From: a bacterium
GTDB taxonomy: Bacteria > Planctomycetota > SZUA-567
NCBI GenBank assembly: GCA_003245715.1
Contig: QKCJ01000054.1
Location: 1-64,000 of the forward strand
DNA: 64,000 nucleotides
Direction of reading: 5' to 3'
Below are positions 17,856-30,300 of the stretch, piece after piece; position 1 is the stretch's first letter, and each line of letters starts with the position of its first letter. The translations under genes and the position numbers were made by a program. The notes under the pieces were generated by a model, which saw only the letters and a list, made by a program, of their open reading frames with translations, did no database searches and had not been told where the DNA came from.

Positions 17856-19814
17856 ATGGCTAAAAAAATACCATTTAACACTGTCAACAATTCTATGGGG
17901 TGTATTGCACTTGCCAGAAAGGATAATTTTCTGTATGCAGCAGGTGGTGACAATCTATCTGTTTATGACATAAGCAAACCTGATAAACCCGAACTTTTGT
18001 GGAGACGTGGTGGCTTTGGAAATGGACGGCAATTAGCTGTAACGGACGGTTTACTTTATATGACTGCGCGAGAATATGGCCTGTGGATTATTGATATCAC
18101 TACGCCACATAAGCCAAAGAAAGTTACCCGCTATGATACGGTTGAACTGGCAACCGGTATTGCGGTTGCAAAAGATACGGTGTTTGTCGCCCAGAGAATT
18201 TACGGGATTGAAATTATTGATGTTTCTCGTCCGGATAACCCCCGTCATCTTTCATTAATCAAGACTCCTGAAGCACAGTCATGTGTGTACGATCAAGGAA
18301 AGTTATACGTTGGCGATTGGGGGGCAGGTTGTGTTACGGTTATTGATGTTGGCGATAGATGCAACCCTGTGGTATTGAAATCTGTTGGACTTGGTGGATA
18401 TGGGGATGGAGTTGCTGTTGCTAATGGTTATTGCTTTGCGGCCACGGGGCATAATGCCAAATCCTCTTGCGCTTCTGAATCCGAATTGTCAGGAGATGGT
18501 CATGGGCTGGATATCTTCCGGCTTAAAGGAGCGGATAAATTGCCGGAACATCTTTCTCGCATAAATTTTCCCGTTCTTGAGATTAAGTCGAATGATTTCT
18601 GGACAGTAAAGACTGCTGGTAAAAATGTTTTCGTCGCTGATACTCACAATGGCCTTTTTCAGGTTAATGTCTCTGATCCGGCTAATCCGAAAATCTCAGG
18701 TCGCATTGAATTGCCTTCAGTAATTCGTGTTGATAGTAGGGCTGAAAAACGGGTTCGTGTCGAGGTGCCGGACTGTGTTGGAGATGTTGCTGTTGGAGTT
18801 GGTGTTATCTATATCGCCGGTCAGAAAACAGGTTTGCATGTTGCTGAAATTTCGGGTGTTTCTACTGAAAGCCCTTCTGCGTGTAAAAGTCTAGTAACGC
18901 TTCGTACGGGTACGCCAAAACATATTGACGTTTCTGGAATGAGTCGTGTTGACTGTGAGGGGCAGGTCCGGCGTGTGGCGTTGGATAAAAATATTCTTTA
19001 TGCAGCTTGTTCTCATGCCGGAATCAGAGTTATGCGTCTGAGCGGTAATAAGACAACTGCACTTAGTGTTATTCCGGTTAAGTGTTGCTATGATGTTTCT
19101 GTGTCAGATGGCAAACTTTATTCTGCTGAAGGAACAGATGGCGTTGCAGTATACTCTCTATATCCTGAATGTAAGGAGATTGGACGCTTTAAAGTGAAAA
19201 AAAGAATTTTTCAACTGCTACGGATTTGCGGTAATGGCAAATTTGCTGCCTGTGGTTGTCGAGATGGTCTGCTGCGTATGCTCGATGTTTCAGATACATC
19301 TTCCATCCGACAGGTATTTAATCATCTTCATGGAGGACTAATGTATGGCGATACCTTCCCGGAAAAAGATGTTGATAATTTGTTTCCGGTTATTTGGCCT
19401 TATCGAGGACTTGCCTGGTATGATCTTTCCAGGGATAAACCTATTCTGGTTTATGATGATGTGAATACTCATCCGGCAGGGCAGTACGAAGGTATTACGC
19501 ATATTAATGGGAAATATCTGATGAGTACATTGAAGAATACCTTCCACTCAATGAATTTGTCAGATTGTGGCAAAACCTGGACTGAGATACTGAACGGATG
19601 CTCTGGAGTGCCTTCATCAAATGGAAATATTGTAGCCTTCTCCCTTCGCAGCAGCGGAAGTATCCGGTTGTACCGTATGACAAAATCAGGGGCAGAATAT
19701 ATTAAAGAGCGTTCTTTTGCCGACATCAAGGCAACACCAGATCGAGTTGTGTTTTACAAGGGACGCATGATTATTCCCTGTGGACATCAGGGTTTGCTGC
19801 TTGAGAATAAATGA
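17856..19814 (+). CDS. LVIVD-repeat beta-propeller protein without signal peptide
   Basis: The protein is made of repeated units of about 40 residues of the form L-x-V-Y-D-I-S-K-P-D-K-P, L-W-I-I-D-I-T-T-P-H-K-P, I-E-I-I-D-V-S-R-P-D-N-P and V-T-V-I-D-V-G-D, which are LVIVD repeats and form a beta propeller; at least six units are readable. There is no signal peptide or membrane segment, although its neighbours are secreted, so it may be cytoplasmic or exported by another route. The frame opens at TTG 17832; the ATG at 17856 is preferred. It lies 85 bases after the LamG-like gene and may end the operon. The function is unknown. Confidence 0.75.
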   Translation: MAKKIPFNTVNNSMGCIALARKDNFLYAAGGDNLSVYDISKPDKPELLWRRGGFGNGRQLAVTDGLLYMTAREYGLWIIDITTPHKPKKVTRYDTVELATGIAVAKDTVFVAQRIYGIEIIDVSRPDNPRHLSLIKTPEAQSCVYDQGKLYVGDWGAGCVTVIDVGDRCNPVVLKSVGLGGYGDGVAVANGYCFAATGHNAKSSCASESELSGDGHGLDIFRLKGADKLPEHLSRINFPVLEIKSNDFWTVKTAGKNVFVADTHNGLFQVNVSDPANPKISGRIELPSVIRVDSRAEKRVRVEVPDCVGDVAVGVGVIYIAGQKTGLHVAEISGVSTESPSACKSLVTLRTGTPKHIDVSGMSRVDCEGQVRRVALDKNILYAACSHAGIRVMRLSGNKTTALSVIPVKCCYDVSVSDGKLYSAEGTDGVAVYSLYPECKEIGRFKVKKRIFQLLRICGNGKFAACGCRDGLLRMLDVSDTSSIRQVFNHLHGGLMYGDTFPEKDVDNLFPVIWPYRGLAWYDLSRDKPILVYDDVNTHPAGQYEGITHINGKYLMSTLKNTFHSMNLSDCGKTWTEILNGCSGVPSSNGNIVAFSLRSSGSIRLYRMTKSGAEYIKERSFADIKATPDRVVFYKGRMIIPCGHQGLLLENK

Positions 19815-19880
19815 TGATGTTTGGTATGCGGATTAATTATAATAAGGAGTTTGGGTTGTTTTTGCCTTCAAATATGATGC

Positions 19881-20942
19881 TTAAAAATGTTCACGGCTTT
19901 TAATTATTTCCGGCAAGGCTTCCATGAACAGATCTACGATTTCTGGGTCAAAGTGTTCAGTTCGTTCTGAATTTATAAGATCGGTAACTTTTTCAAGCGG
20001 CCAAGGCTCTTTGTAAGGACGGCGGGAAAGCAGTGCGTCAAAAACATCGGCAAGTGCTGTTATTCTGCCGGCAAGAGGTATGTCGTTTCCTTTAAGTTTT
20101 TTGGGATAACCGCTGCCGTTCCACTTTTCGTGATGAGAAAGCGCGATATCATGTGCGGTGCGAATTAATTCAGACTTGCCGTCAGATAAAATTTTTGCAC
20201 CAATGATAGTATGGCTACGCATGATGGCAAACTCTTGTTCTGTTAACTTGCCCGGTTTTAGTAGTATCGCGTCTGGAATCCCGACTTTACCCACATCATG
20301 CATGGTGCTGGCCAATCCCCATAATTCAGCCGTTGTGTCACTGGTTTGTGTTTTACTGGCAATTATTTCAACCATTTTACGGATGCGTTGAACATGCGCG
20401 CCTGTTTCATCATCTCTCATTTCCGTGCCAAGGCCCAGGCGCATGACTACTTCGATTTGTGTTTCTGCAAGTTGAAGGTTAACATCATTGAGTTCGCGGG
20501 TACGCTTTTGTACAAGGTATTCAAGTTGACGATTCTGGTCGGCTAGCATCTTCTTGGATAATGAAAGCTCAAGGTGGGTTTTTACACGTGCTTTTACCTC
20601 TGCCATATCAAACGGTTTGGTAATATAGTCTACTGCGCCACCCTCAAAGGCTGCTGTCTTATTTTCAATATTCTCAAGTGCCGTCAGGAAAATAACTGGA
20701 ATCATTGCGGTTTGAGGATTGTTTTTTAAACGTCTGCAGACTTCATGACCATCCATGTCCGGCATCATGATGTCAAGTAAAATCAGGTCAGGTTGTTCCT
20801 GTGAAACGATATCAAGTGCGCTCTCGCCGTCTATTGCAACAGCAATGGAATAGGGTTCAGAAGATAGTCCGTTAACAAGAATATCAATGTTTGTTTTTGT
20901 GTCATCAACTATCAGTACTGTTAATTCAGATAAGTCAAGCAT
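19881..20942 (-). CDS. Response regulator with HD-GYP domain, probable c-di-GMP phosphodiesterase
   Basis: Residues 1-125 are a receiver domain (LIVDD at the start, DLILLDIMMPDMDG with the phospho-Asp, F-L-T-A and ITKPF at the end). A coiled linker leads to an HD-GYP domain with all key motifs: TGAHVQRI, M-H-D-V-G-K-V-G-I-P (HD), R-S-H and H-H-E-K-W-N-G-S-G-Y-P, then L-A-D-V-F-D-A. HD-GYP enzymes hydrolyse c-di-GMP. The frame runs back to 20993, but ATG 20942 with AGGAAA upstream is preferred. It lies 13 bases after the hybrid kinase and is the output gene of the signalling operon. Confidence 0.92.
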   Translation of the reverse strand: MLDLSELTVLIVDDTKTNIDILVNGLSSEPYSIAVAIDGESALDIVSQEQPDLILLDIMMPDMDGHEVCRRLKNNPQTAMIPVIFLTALENIENKTAAFEGGAVDYITKPFDMAEVKARVKTHLELSLSKKMLADQNRQLEYLVQKRTRELNDVNLQLAETQIEVVMRLGLGTEMRDDETGAHVQRIRKMVEIIASKTQTSDTTAELWGLASTMHDVGKVGIPDAILLKPGKLTEQEFAIMRSHTIIGAKILSDGKSELIRTAHDIALSHHEKWNGSGYPKKLKGNDIPLAGRITALADVFDALLSRRPYKEPWPLEKVTDLINSERTEHFDPEIVDLFMEALPEIIKSREHF

Positions 20943-20955
20943 GGTAATTTCCTGA

Positions 20956-23382
20956 TTAAAGTTTAATGTTATATTCATTGCTGATTGATTCAAGTAGTAT
21001 AATTGCTTTTTTGTATTGATAGTTTTCGGTCATCCGGATAAGTTCGATAAATCTGTCTGTTTTGTCTTGTGAGCAGAGGGCTGAATCTAATTTTGCGATG
21101 GCTTGTGAAATTTTATCAGGATTTGCCGCCATAATAGCAACTTTTAATTTTAATAAACAACTTTCAATGTCGTGTTTTGTGATGGGTAAATTTTCATTAT
21201 TCTCTAGTACCGACTGAATGGTTTTGATTGCTGCTGAGAAATCATCATGACATACATAATTGTCAATTTTGCCAAGTGCCATCATTATTTCTTCTGGCGG
21301 ATCCATTTCCAGAGCTTGTTCACTGGTACTTTCATAAAGTGATATGTTTTTGTCTTTCAGAGCCTGCAGAATATCGTGGAGTATGTCATATATTTCTTTG
21401 GAAATTGTCTGTATGGTGTTTTGGCTTTGTGCTTTGGCTGAAAACGTTTGCGGAAAGGATGTTCGCGCTTCATCAAGTGTTTGCTGTAGCGTTTCTGAGA
21501 GTTGTTTGAAATATGATTGTGACGCAGCGAGTTTATTCTCTTTGGCCAGCGTTTCAATGTTTGAAGCAATTTCTGAGAGTTTGAGCATTGCAAGATTGGC
21601 GGCTGCTCCTTTTAAACGATGAGTTTGAAAGGCAATTTTAGTGGTATCGCTTATCGTCGGATCGGAGAGCAGAGCCTCTATCTCTGGGACTATTTCGGAA
21701 ACAAATTTATCAAGTAATTCACAGAATTTGTCATAACCAAGGGTGTCTTCAAGTTGTGTGACGGTAGCATTATCAAAGTATTTGAGTTGCATTGCAAAAG
21801 AATTTTTAGCTGCTAGCTTTGATTCAAGTTCAGCTCCTGTTACCCGAGAAATTTCTTTCATCAGATGTGGTGCTTTTATCGGTTTTGAAATAAATCCATT
21901 CATGCCTGCTGCAATACATTTCTGCTGATCTGAATTCATTGCATTGGCTGTAAGAGCAATTATTGGAGTCGATGAATTTGCATTGTCTGAACTGCGAATC
22001 TTCTGTGTTGCCGTGAGACCATCCATATGTGGCATTTGCATATCCATAAGGATAAGGTCGAATTTTTTTAACTCACAAGCAGCAAGTGTTTCAATACCAT
22101 TACTGGTTACAGTTATTTCGTGCTGGTCTTTGGCAAGAAATCCTTGAACTACCTGCTGGTTGATTTCGTTGTCCTCAGCCAAAAGAATATTCATGCTCGG
22201 CAAATGAAATGACTTCGTTGACAGAGCGTAAATTTCATTAGAATCTCGCTGGTCTGAAATAATCAGAGGAATACAAAACCAGAAATTACTTCCCTCTCCC
22301 TTGACGCTATCAACTCCGATCTCGCCATTCATTAGTGATATTATCTTTTTGCAAATAGAAAGACCAAGACCTGTACCGCCGTACTTTCTTGAGATTGATG
22401 AGTCTACCTGAGAAAATTCGCAGAATAGTTTCTTTATCCCTTCTTCGTCAATTCCAATGCCGGTATCTTTGACACCAAAATAAATCATTTGATTTTTTAA
22501 ATGTACGTTGATGCAAATGAGACCATGTTCTGTAAATTTTATGGCATTGCTTAGAAAATTCAGCAGAACTTGCCTGAGTCTATTCCCGTCACCCAAAAGG
22601 ACATCAGGTACATCTTCGCTTATTGAGAATTCAACGGAAATGGATTTTTCCGCTGCCCGGTTATTCATCAGGTTTATTACTGATTCGGTTAGTTTTCTGG
22701 GGCTGTAGGGGATTGTTTCAAGTTCAAGTTTGCCGGCTTCAAGTTTGGAAAGGTCGAGAATATCATTGATAATTGCCAGTAAGGCATCGCCTGAAGAATA
22801 GATCGTTTGGGCGAACTTAGTCTGCTGTGATGTGAGCGGTGTTTCAAGCAATAGCTGCGCCATCCCCATAACCCCGTTCATAGGAGTTCTTATTTCATGG
22901 CTCATCGTCGCTAAAAATTCAGCTTTGGCTCTGCTGGCTTCTTCAGCTTTAAGGGCATTTTCTTCAGCGAGCTTTCGTTGCTCTTCAATTTCAATTGACA
23001 TGAAGTGGATTGACAGGTGTGTCTTGACTCTTGCTTTCACCTCCAGTATCTCAAATGGTTTGGTTATATAGTCTACAGCACCAGATTCAAAACCTTTGGT
23101 CTTGTCTTTGATGTCTGTTAGCGCCGTCAGAAATATTACAGGAATTGCTGAAGTTTCCGGAGATGCTTTTAATCGGCGGCACACTTCATAGCCATCCAAT
23201 TCCGGCATCATAACATCAAGCAGGATCAAATCCGGCAATTCATATTCCACCGCTTCCAGTGCGGATAAGCCATCTGTTGCAACCGAGAGTTCATAATCAT
23301 CACCAAGAGCACCAAGCAGAATATCAATATTTGCCTGCGTGTCATCAACGATTAGTATGTTTGCTTCTGTTAGAGATTTCAT
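20956..23382 (-). CDS. Soluble hybrid histidine kinase REC-HisKA-HATPase-REC-HPt
   Basis: The 808-residue protein has no membrane segment. Order: receiver 1 (about 7-122, [14 protein letters not shown]), a short coiled coil, HisKA with [18 protein letters not shown] (His near 160), HATPase with N-A-I-K-F-T, D-T-G-I-G-I-D and GGTGLGLSI, receiver 2 ([14 protein letters not shown], Asp near 446) and an HPt domain with [10 protein letters not shown] (His near 588), then about 200 helical residues of unknown role. Because it begins with a receiver, it probably takes its signal from another kinase, most simply the giant kinase at the head of the operon. It precedes the HD-GYP gene by 13 bases. Confidence 0.92.
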   Translation of the reverse strand: MKSLTEANILIVDDTQANIDILLGALGDDYELSVATDGLSALEAVEYELPDLILLDVMMPELDGYEVCRRLKASPETSAIPVIFLTALTDIKDKTKGFESGAVDYITKPFEILEVKARVKTHLSIHFMSIEIEEQRKLAEENALKAEEASRAKAEFLATMSHEIRTPMNGVMGMAQLLLETPLTSQQTKFAQTIYSSGDALLAIINDILDLSKLEAGKLELETIPYSPRKLTESVINLMNNRAAEKSISVEFSISEDVPDVLLGDGNRLRQVLLNFLSNAIKFTEHGLICINVHLKNQMIYFGVKDTGIGIDEEGIKKLFCEFSQVDSSISRKYGGTGLGLSICKKIISLMNGEIGVDSVKGEGSNFWFCIPLIISDQRDSNEIYALSTKSFHLPSMNILLAEDNEINQQVVQGFLAKDQHEITVTSNGIETLAACELKKFDLILMDMQMPHMDGLTATQKIRSSDNANSSTPIIALTANAMNSDQQKCIAAGMNGFISKPIKAPHLMKEISRVTGAELESKLAAKNSFAMQLKYFDNATVTQLEDTLGYDKFCELLDKFVSEIVPEIEALLSDPTISDTTKIAFQTHRLKGAAANLAMLKLSEIASNIETLAKENKLAASQSYFKQLSETLQQTLDEARTSFPQTFSAKAQSQNTIQTISKEIYDILHDILQALKDKNISLYESTSEQALEMDPPEEIMMALGKIDNYVCHDDFSAAIKTIQSVLENNENLPITKHDIESCLLKLKVAIMAANPDKISQAIAKLDSALCSQDKTDRFIELIRMTENYQYKKAIILLESISNEYNIKL

Positions 23383-23409
23383 ATTCCAGAGTTGTCCATT
23401 TTATGAGTA

Positions 23410-24219
23410 CTAATTCTCTTGCTTTGCATATGTGCGCAAGGCCAGCCTGACCTTCTCGATAAACAGATCCTTGGGTACCGGTTTTATCAGATATCCTTTG
23501 ATGTTATTGTACTTTACCCGCATTACAGATTCGGTGTCATTGCAGCTACTGGAGACTAGCAAGGAAAGACCTTTCCCCCAACTTCTTGCCCTTAATGTCG
23601 AGAGAAACTCGAAGCCATCCATGTTTGGCATCATCAGGTCGGCAACAACCAAATCGTAGGGGCATTTTTTTATGAAATTTTTTCGCAGCATTGCCAGAGC
23701 GATAAAACCATCCTGTGCCTCATCAATGATGCAGCCAAAACCTTTCAAGTGGTTACGCAGGACAAAACGTGAAGTAGGATCATCATCGACAACAAGAATT
23801 CTTTTGCCGTCAAATTCTGTGCTGTCGTCACGTTCATTTATCTCAATAAGCCTTTTAAGTTCTTGCGCAAGAATGTTGTTTGCCAAATCGTCCTTCAGAA
23901 GTTGGCTGTTTATTGCTGTCGGGAAAGAATTGTCGGTTATCTCCTGACTCTGTTGGCTGACAATAATAAGAGGTATTCCTTTTAATCGTTTCTGGTATGC
24001 GGCAATTGTCTGCTTGCCTTTGCTGTCTGGAAGATCAAGCCCGGATACAATTGCTGACGGCGTGAACTTGTCAAGTGAAGATAGTGCTTCCTTGAGGTTG
24101 TTTGCCTGTAGTACCTGAAATTGCAGATCAGAGTATTGCTCAAGTTGCCGGCTCATACTGAGCAGGTTGTCATTATCGGCGTCAACAAGCAGTATATGTT
24201 TTATTTCACTAATTCCCAC
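23410..24219 (-). CDS. Double-receiver protein with a degenerate first receiver
   Basis: Two receiver domains in 269 residues. The second (about 138-265) has LVVDDD, DLVVADLMMPNMDG with a normal phospho-Asp, and L-I-K-P-V-P. In the first (about 6-120) the opening L-L-V-D-A-D-N-D is kept, but the position of the phosphorylated Asp reads S-A-I-V-S-G-L-D-L-P, with Gly in place of Asp, so it probably cannot be phosphorylated and may be a docking or dimer module. There is no output domain. The start codon is GTG, with AAAGGAG six bases upstream. It lies between the giant kinase and the hybrid kinase in one operon and may pass or split phosphate between them. Confidence 0.88.
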   Translation of the reverse strand: MGISEIKHILLVDADNDNLLSMSRQLEQYSDLQFQVLQANNLKEALSSLDKFTPSAIVSGLDLPDSKGKQTIAAYQKRLKGIPLIIVSQQSQEITDNSFPTAINSQLLKDDLANNILAQELKRLIEINERDDSTEFDGKRILVVDDDPTSRFVLRNHLKGFGCIIDEAQDGFIALAMLRKNFIKKCPYDLVVADLMMPNMDGFEFLSTLRARSWGKGLSLLVSSSCNDTESVMRVKYNNIKGYLIKPVPKDLFIEKVRLALRTYAKQEN

Positions 24220-24347
24220 AACTTGCTCCTTTGCCCAAAATATAGATATTCACTTTACAGAAGAACCGGGTACGTGAATGTTGGATATCTTCTATAATTT
24301 CAATCTTACATTTCAGAGTAGAAAAATATAGCTATTTTTATAGATAA

Positions 24348-27300
24348 TCATGACAATTTATCAAGTAGTGACGTTAATGATTCCAGGGCATTTTTAAATT
24401 TATATTTTTCGGTAAAATCAATAATTTCGTTAACCTTGTACTGAAAATCATCTGCCCAGATTTTACCGATCATTGAGTCCAGACCTTCCCGGCAACGGTT
24501 TGGTTTGCGGGATCTGAGGTGTGGTTCAAGTTCAATCAGAATGGCTTTTAGTTCTTCATTTGTACCTTTTGGCGAAGCATTACATGTTTTTGAAGAATCA
24601 GCCGATAAGGATTTCAGGCTATTGATTACAGTAGACAGTTTCTCCTGTAACGCTGCAAGAAGTTGCGCTAAGTTGGATGGCTTGGAATCGTTAAAGGAGG
24701 ACTCCACCGCAGCGGCGGCAAGTTGCAATTCATTCGCACCGATATTGCCGGCGACACCTTTCAGGCTATGGGCATGACGTTGTGCTTCATCATACATATC
24801 CTGATCGGCCATTTTCTGTATGTCTGTACACGTGTTCTCAAACTGATTGACGACATCAATCAGAATCTTGCGCAATAATTTTTGATTGCCCCCGACTCTC
24901 GCCAAGCCATCAGCCATATCAATACCCGGCAGAGCATCAGGCAGAGGGGGGGGCATCTGATTTTCTTTTCGCTGTGGCCGTAAATTGGAAGCCTGTTTCA
25001 TCTGCGGCGATAATCGGACCCATTTTTTAAGGGCTGCAAATAATTTTTGCGGCTGAATGGGTTTGGATACATGGTCATTCATTCCGGCTTCTTCTGATTT
25101 TTCTCTGTCACCAGCCATTGCATTAGCCGTCATTGCGATAATTGGCAGGGTTTGTGAATCATAGCCTGTACCCAGTTTTCTGATTTCCCGGGTTGCGGTA
25201 TATCCATCCATTACTGGCATCTGTATGTCCATCAGGATCAGGTCATAACTCTTGGTTTGGATCATTTCAAGTGCTATTTTGCCATTATCGGCAATTTCAA
25301 TTTCGACCTCGGCCTCTTCAAGCAAGCCTACAGCGACATCCTGATTTATAGAATTGTCTTCAACCAGCAGAATCTTTGCGCCGGCAATTGACAGCGCCTC
25401 ATCTTTATTTATTCCCGGTTGCTGCTCTGGTCCTGAATGATGTAAAGAGTCCTTGTGGAATACTTGCATGATTGCGTCAAGAAGAATTGACTGCGTTACC
25501 GGCTTGACAAGAAATCCGTCGATTTGTGCCTTCATTGCCCCAAGCATTACCTCTTCCCGTCCATAAGCTGTTAACATTATTATGGCTGGTTTTTTATTGA
25601 TCTTTTGGTCTTTTCTGATTGCGAGGGCTGTCTGGTTACCATTCATTCCCGGCATGCTCCAGTCAAGAATGACCAGATGGTACGGGTCGCTTTCAGGCAT
25701 TACCCGTAGTTTTTCTATCGCATCCTCACCTGTATTAGCCTCATCCACCCGGAAGCTCATTGAGCAGAGCATATCTTTTAGGATATCTCTGGCAATTAAA
25801 TTGTCATCAACAATCAGAATTTTTGTATTCCTGAGATCGGGGTGCGGAAGTAGTTGTGTTTTTATTTCCTTTGTTCCGAGACCCAGTTTGACAGTAAAGT
25901 AGAAGGTACTGCCTTGGTCTTTGACACTTTCCACCCAGATTATTCCGCCCATCATTTCAGTCAGGCTTTTGCAGATTGACAGGCCAAGCCCGGTGCCACC
26001 GTATTTTCTGGTTGTTGAAACATCGGCCTGCGAGAAAGCTTGAAATAGCTTGCTCTGTTGCTCTTGTGTCATGCCAATACCGGTATCATGTACCGAAAAT
26101 TGCAGTTCTACGGTTTCTTTTTCCTTATGCAGAAGTTCTGCGGAAATAATAATTTCACCTTCACTTGTGAATTTGGCAGCGTTATTGGTGAGATTGATAA
26201 GTATCTGCCCAAGTCGTAGTGGGTCACCGTGAAGATCCTGCGGCACATTTTGATTATTACGCACAAGCAGTTCAACGCCTTTATCCTGGACTTTCATTCC
26301 CACCAGTGTCGTAACGTTATTCATAACCTCTTCAAGATTAAAGTCAACATTTTCAATTGTCAGCTTGCCTGCCTCAATCTTGGAGAAGTCAAGGATGTCA
26401 TTGATAATTCCCAGAAGCGCGTGGGCGGATTTGTCGATTTTTTCGATGAAGTTTCTTTGCTTTTCATTCAGGTCTGTTTTCAGCACCAGATGGGATAACC
26501 CCATAATCGCGTTCATCGGAGTACGGATTTCATGGCTCATATTAGCCAGGAAATCACTCTTGGCCTGTGTTGCCACCTCGGCTTGTTCCTTGGCTTGCTG
26601 CAGGGCTTTTTCCGCAGTAACAACGGAGGTTATATCTTGATATACTCCGTACATGTGGGTTATTCTGCCATTATTGTTTCGCTTGACCTTGCCTGATGCG
26701 TGAAGCCAGATAATACGGTTGTCTGCTGGTCGTTTATACGGGAAGATCATATCATAAGAGGGCAGGTGTCCCTCAACTGCTTTGGTATAATAATTTCGGA
26801 CGTCATCTGAGGCTTGCGCGTCAGCGTCGGCAATCCGGGAAAATAAACCGTTCTTCAGGTTATAGCGCTTGTCCTCTTGCGGCTCTTCACCAAGTATTTT
26901 GATTGCCCGTTCTGAAAGATAATAGAACTCAGGATCATTGTAATCAATGTGCCAGTAACCGCAGTTACTCAGTTCAAGAGCAATATCAGAGAGGAAATTA
27001 GTTTGTTCCAGATTGGTCCTCACGATTTTCAATTCGGTAATGTCTTCTTTGACGGCAACATAATGAAGGACTTTGCCTTCATCATTCAGAATCGGAGAAA
27101 TTGATGCAGACTCCCAGAAAATAGTACCGTCTTTTTTCTTGTTGCACATCTCGCCTTTCCAGCGCTTGCCACTGGAAATTGTTTTCCATAAATCTTCATA
27201 GAAAACGGCAGGGCGAACACCCTCAGACTTTAATATCCTTGGATTCTGTCCCAATGCTTCTTCAAAACTGTAACCTGTCATTTCGGTAAAGCGCGGGTTG

Positions 27301-30300
27301 ACGTATTCAATGTTTCCGTTAATATCGGTGATTACAACTGTCGTCGGGCTTTGCTCAACGGCGGCAGATAATGTCTGGAGTTGCTCCTCGGCTTTTTTTC
27401 GCGCAGTAATGTCTAGTGAGTATTCAATTACCTGTACTACTTCGCCCTCTTCGTCAAGAATTGGATAACCATGGATTTCAGAATACCTTGGTTTGCCTGC
27501 CGGGTCATAAGAGGTGTACTCCATAACGGCAGGTTTTTTTGTCTGTCGGACAATGTCAAGCGGACAGGTCTCGTCTTCAGCCTCAGATAAACTGTTATGT
27601 TGTTGGGTCAGGGAGAAACAGGTGGCGTCCCCGGCAAGGCTGATTTCCCTGGCAACACTGTTCATCAGGGCAATGCTGTAATCTTTTACATTAATCACAT
27701 AAAACGGGTGGGTAAGAGAGTCCAGGGTCGTTTCCAGAAAGACTTTCTGATGCTCAATTTTTTGCCGGTCTTTCAGCCGTTGCTCATCAACCAGACATCG
27801 TTGCCAGACGTGTCCAAGGTGGCCTACTAATGATTCAAGCAGCGGGTTGAGCTGTACGAGCGTACTGTTTGGGCCTGTGTCTTTTGATCTGACAGTAAAG
27901 GTTGCGACGACTTGGTTATCTGCAAAAATCGGCAGGGACAGACAGCTGCCATTTTTACAATCCCGGGTATAACATTCACATTTGCCAAGGGGTGTACCGT
28001 CTTTGATATTTGTTACCAGTAATTGCGAACCGGTTCTGAATACCTCTTCCGGGCAGAGCTTTTCTTCATTGCCTTTTAAATTTACAGTTTTTCCGGAAGA
28101 GGAAAATATGGTTGTTTTTCCATTTGTATCAGGTAATGTTATCCATACACCCGCAAGATCAAGATACTTGACTGTTGCTGCGGCTGCGATCTCTGCCGCC
28201 TCTGTAATTGTTCTGCAGCGGGAGAGTTCTTGGCCGGCTTTCTGTAAACCCTGCGCCCATTCTGCACGTCGTAATAAATCAGCAGTCTTTTCCTCTGCAA
28301 CTCGTTCCCATTCATCACGGGCCTGCCGAAGTTGCCTTCTTGTTTTCTCTCCGCTCCAGAAGACATATCCCGTCAGAACAATTGAGAGTATGACTGTCAC
28401 CGAAAGTATCTCAAGTACGATTAATCTGTCAGCGTAATATTCAGAAAGGCAGTCTGTTTCCGAGATTTCTGAAACCAGACCGATATCCATATTTTTGTCC
28501 CAGACCCAAGCACCGAAAACTTTAACCCCCCGATAATCGCGGTAGCCAGTGAAATTTACCCCCGAGTTACCGGCAATCGATGCTTCTACAGCGGTAGTCA
28601 GCGGTTGGTTGTTTTGAGGTATAGTGCTTTTTTGTCCTGCCAGCAGATTCACGCCGGGATCGCTGAGCCGGAGATTCAGAATTTCCTCTTCGTCGTCTTT
28701 AATGAGTCCGGCTTTGGTCAGACTTTCTTTAGAAATACTGCTGGAAATCAGTTCGCCCTGTTTATTGAAAGCGTAACAGTCGCCTTTGTCACCGATAAGA
28801 CCGTTGTGGAAGATCCATGAGAATTGTCTTTTGGGGTCAAAGCGAAGCGTCATTACCGCGATAACTTTCCCTTCATTATTTTTGACAGGTGTCGCGATAA
28901 ACATGGTTGCAGCTTTTTTATTGGCTGCCTTGCCTAAGGATTCGACTGCGACATCGGTTTGTATCGGTTGAATAAAAACTGTTTCACCGTTAAAGGCGCG
29001 CATTATCAGGTCCGGTCTGGCCTGATAAATAAAATTGTGCGTTGCCAGATTGTTATCACGCATTGAGCCGATACTTATATGGTCGGGAGCAATTATAAAG
29101 AATCCAAGATCACCGGGGCGGTTGGCGCGTGCGGCAATAAATTTTCTGACTTCTGAAAGTTCACTACTTTGAGCAAGTTGTTGCGGTGTCTTTTTGACTT
29201 TCAGAAGTTTTTCGCAAAGGTGAATAAATTCGGCATCATCAGAAATGTTTTTTATGCGTTCTGCTTCATAGCGAAACCATTCGTTAAGCATCTGCTTGCA
29301 GTTCTCAACGATCTTTGTCAGGAGCATGCCTGAACGTTCAATTGAGCGTTGTTTGAGATCTTTGAGGCCAATCATTGTGCCGGCGATAATTGTTGTCAGA
29401 AATGCAGCCATGAAAATGATACCGACAATTTTGCTGCGAGAGGTTTGCATTCCTGCAGGTAAGTACTTGCCTAAATATCGTACAACGATCAGGGTCGTGA
29501 TTATAAAGAGGAGCATAATAATAAAGACAAGCGCAAGATGTTTTCCCCAATCGTTGGCAGAGCTTTCACGGAAATTCTCAGCGTGGGAAATTTTTGGAAC
29601 CCATTTTGCGCGGATGCTGTCTCTGCGCGAGAGGGGCATGTCTGAAAGTGTCTTGTTGAAAATTGACACAAGTTGCGGCCAGTCATTACGGATGCCATAA
29701 GCAAGACGGATTTTCACCGGGCTTGTTTGAACGATACGCAGGTTATCCAACCCAAGCTTTGTTATGTTGTAATTGCCGGTGGACTGGGCAAGGGCAATTG
29801 CGTCAAACTGTCCATCGGCAACTCCTTCAAGACCTTCTTTGACCGTGTTTACATATTCTTTCTGGATTCCTGGATAATGCGGCAGAAATTCTTCAAGATA
29901 GCCATAGTCGCGAATTAGGGCAACTTTCTTACCCGCAAGGTCTTTTGGGGTACTGTAAACCGGGCTTTCCTGTCTGGCGATAATGACAACTGGTGACTCA
30001 ATATACGGTTGTGTGAAGTCAAGATAACTTTCCCGTTCGGTATTACCCAGAACTTCCGACAGTATGTCAACCTCTCGGTTTTCTGCCATTAATACCGATT
30101 CTTCCCAGTTGTGGCTGGGTATTCGTTCAAATTTAATAGGAAGTTTTTCTTCAATATACTCTAAATAATCCGCAGCAATCCCGATGTATTTGCCATTTTC
30201 ATCAAAAGCTTCCTGAGGAAGCCAGCCAGGATCGCCGGTAAAGCGTATGCGCGGATGTTCTGTCAGCCATTTTTTCTCATCTGCCGTCAGCTTATCACTG

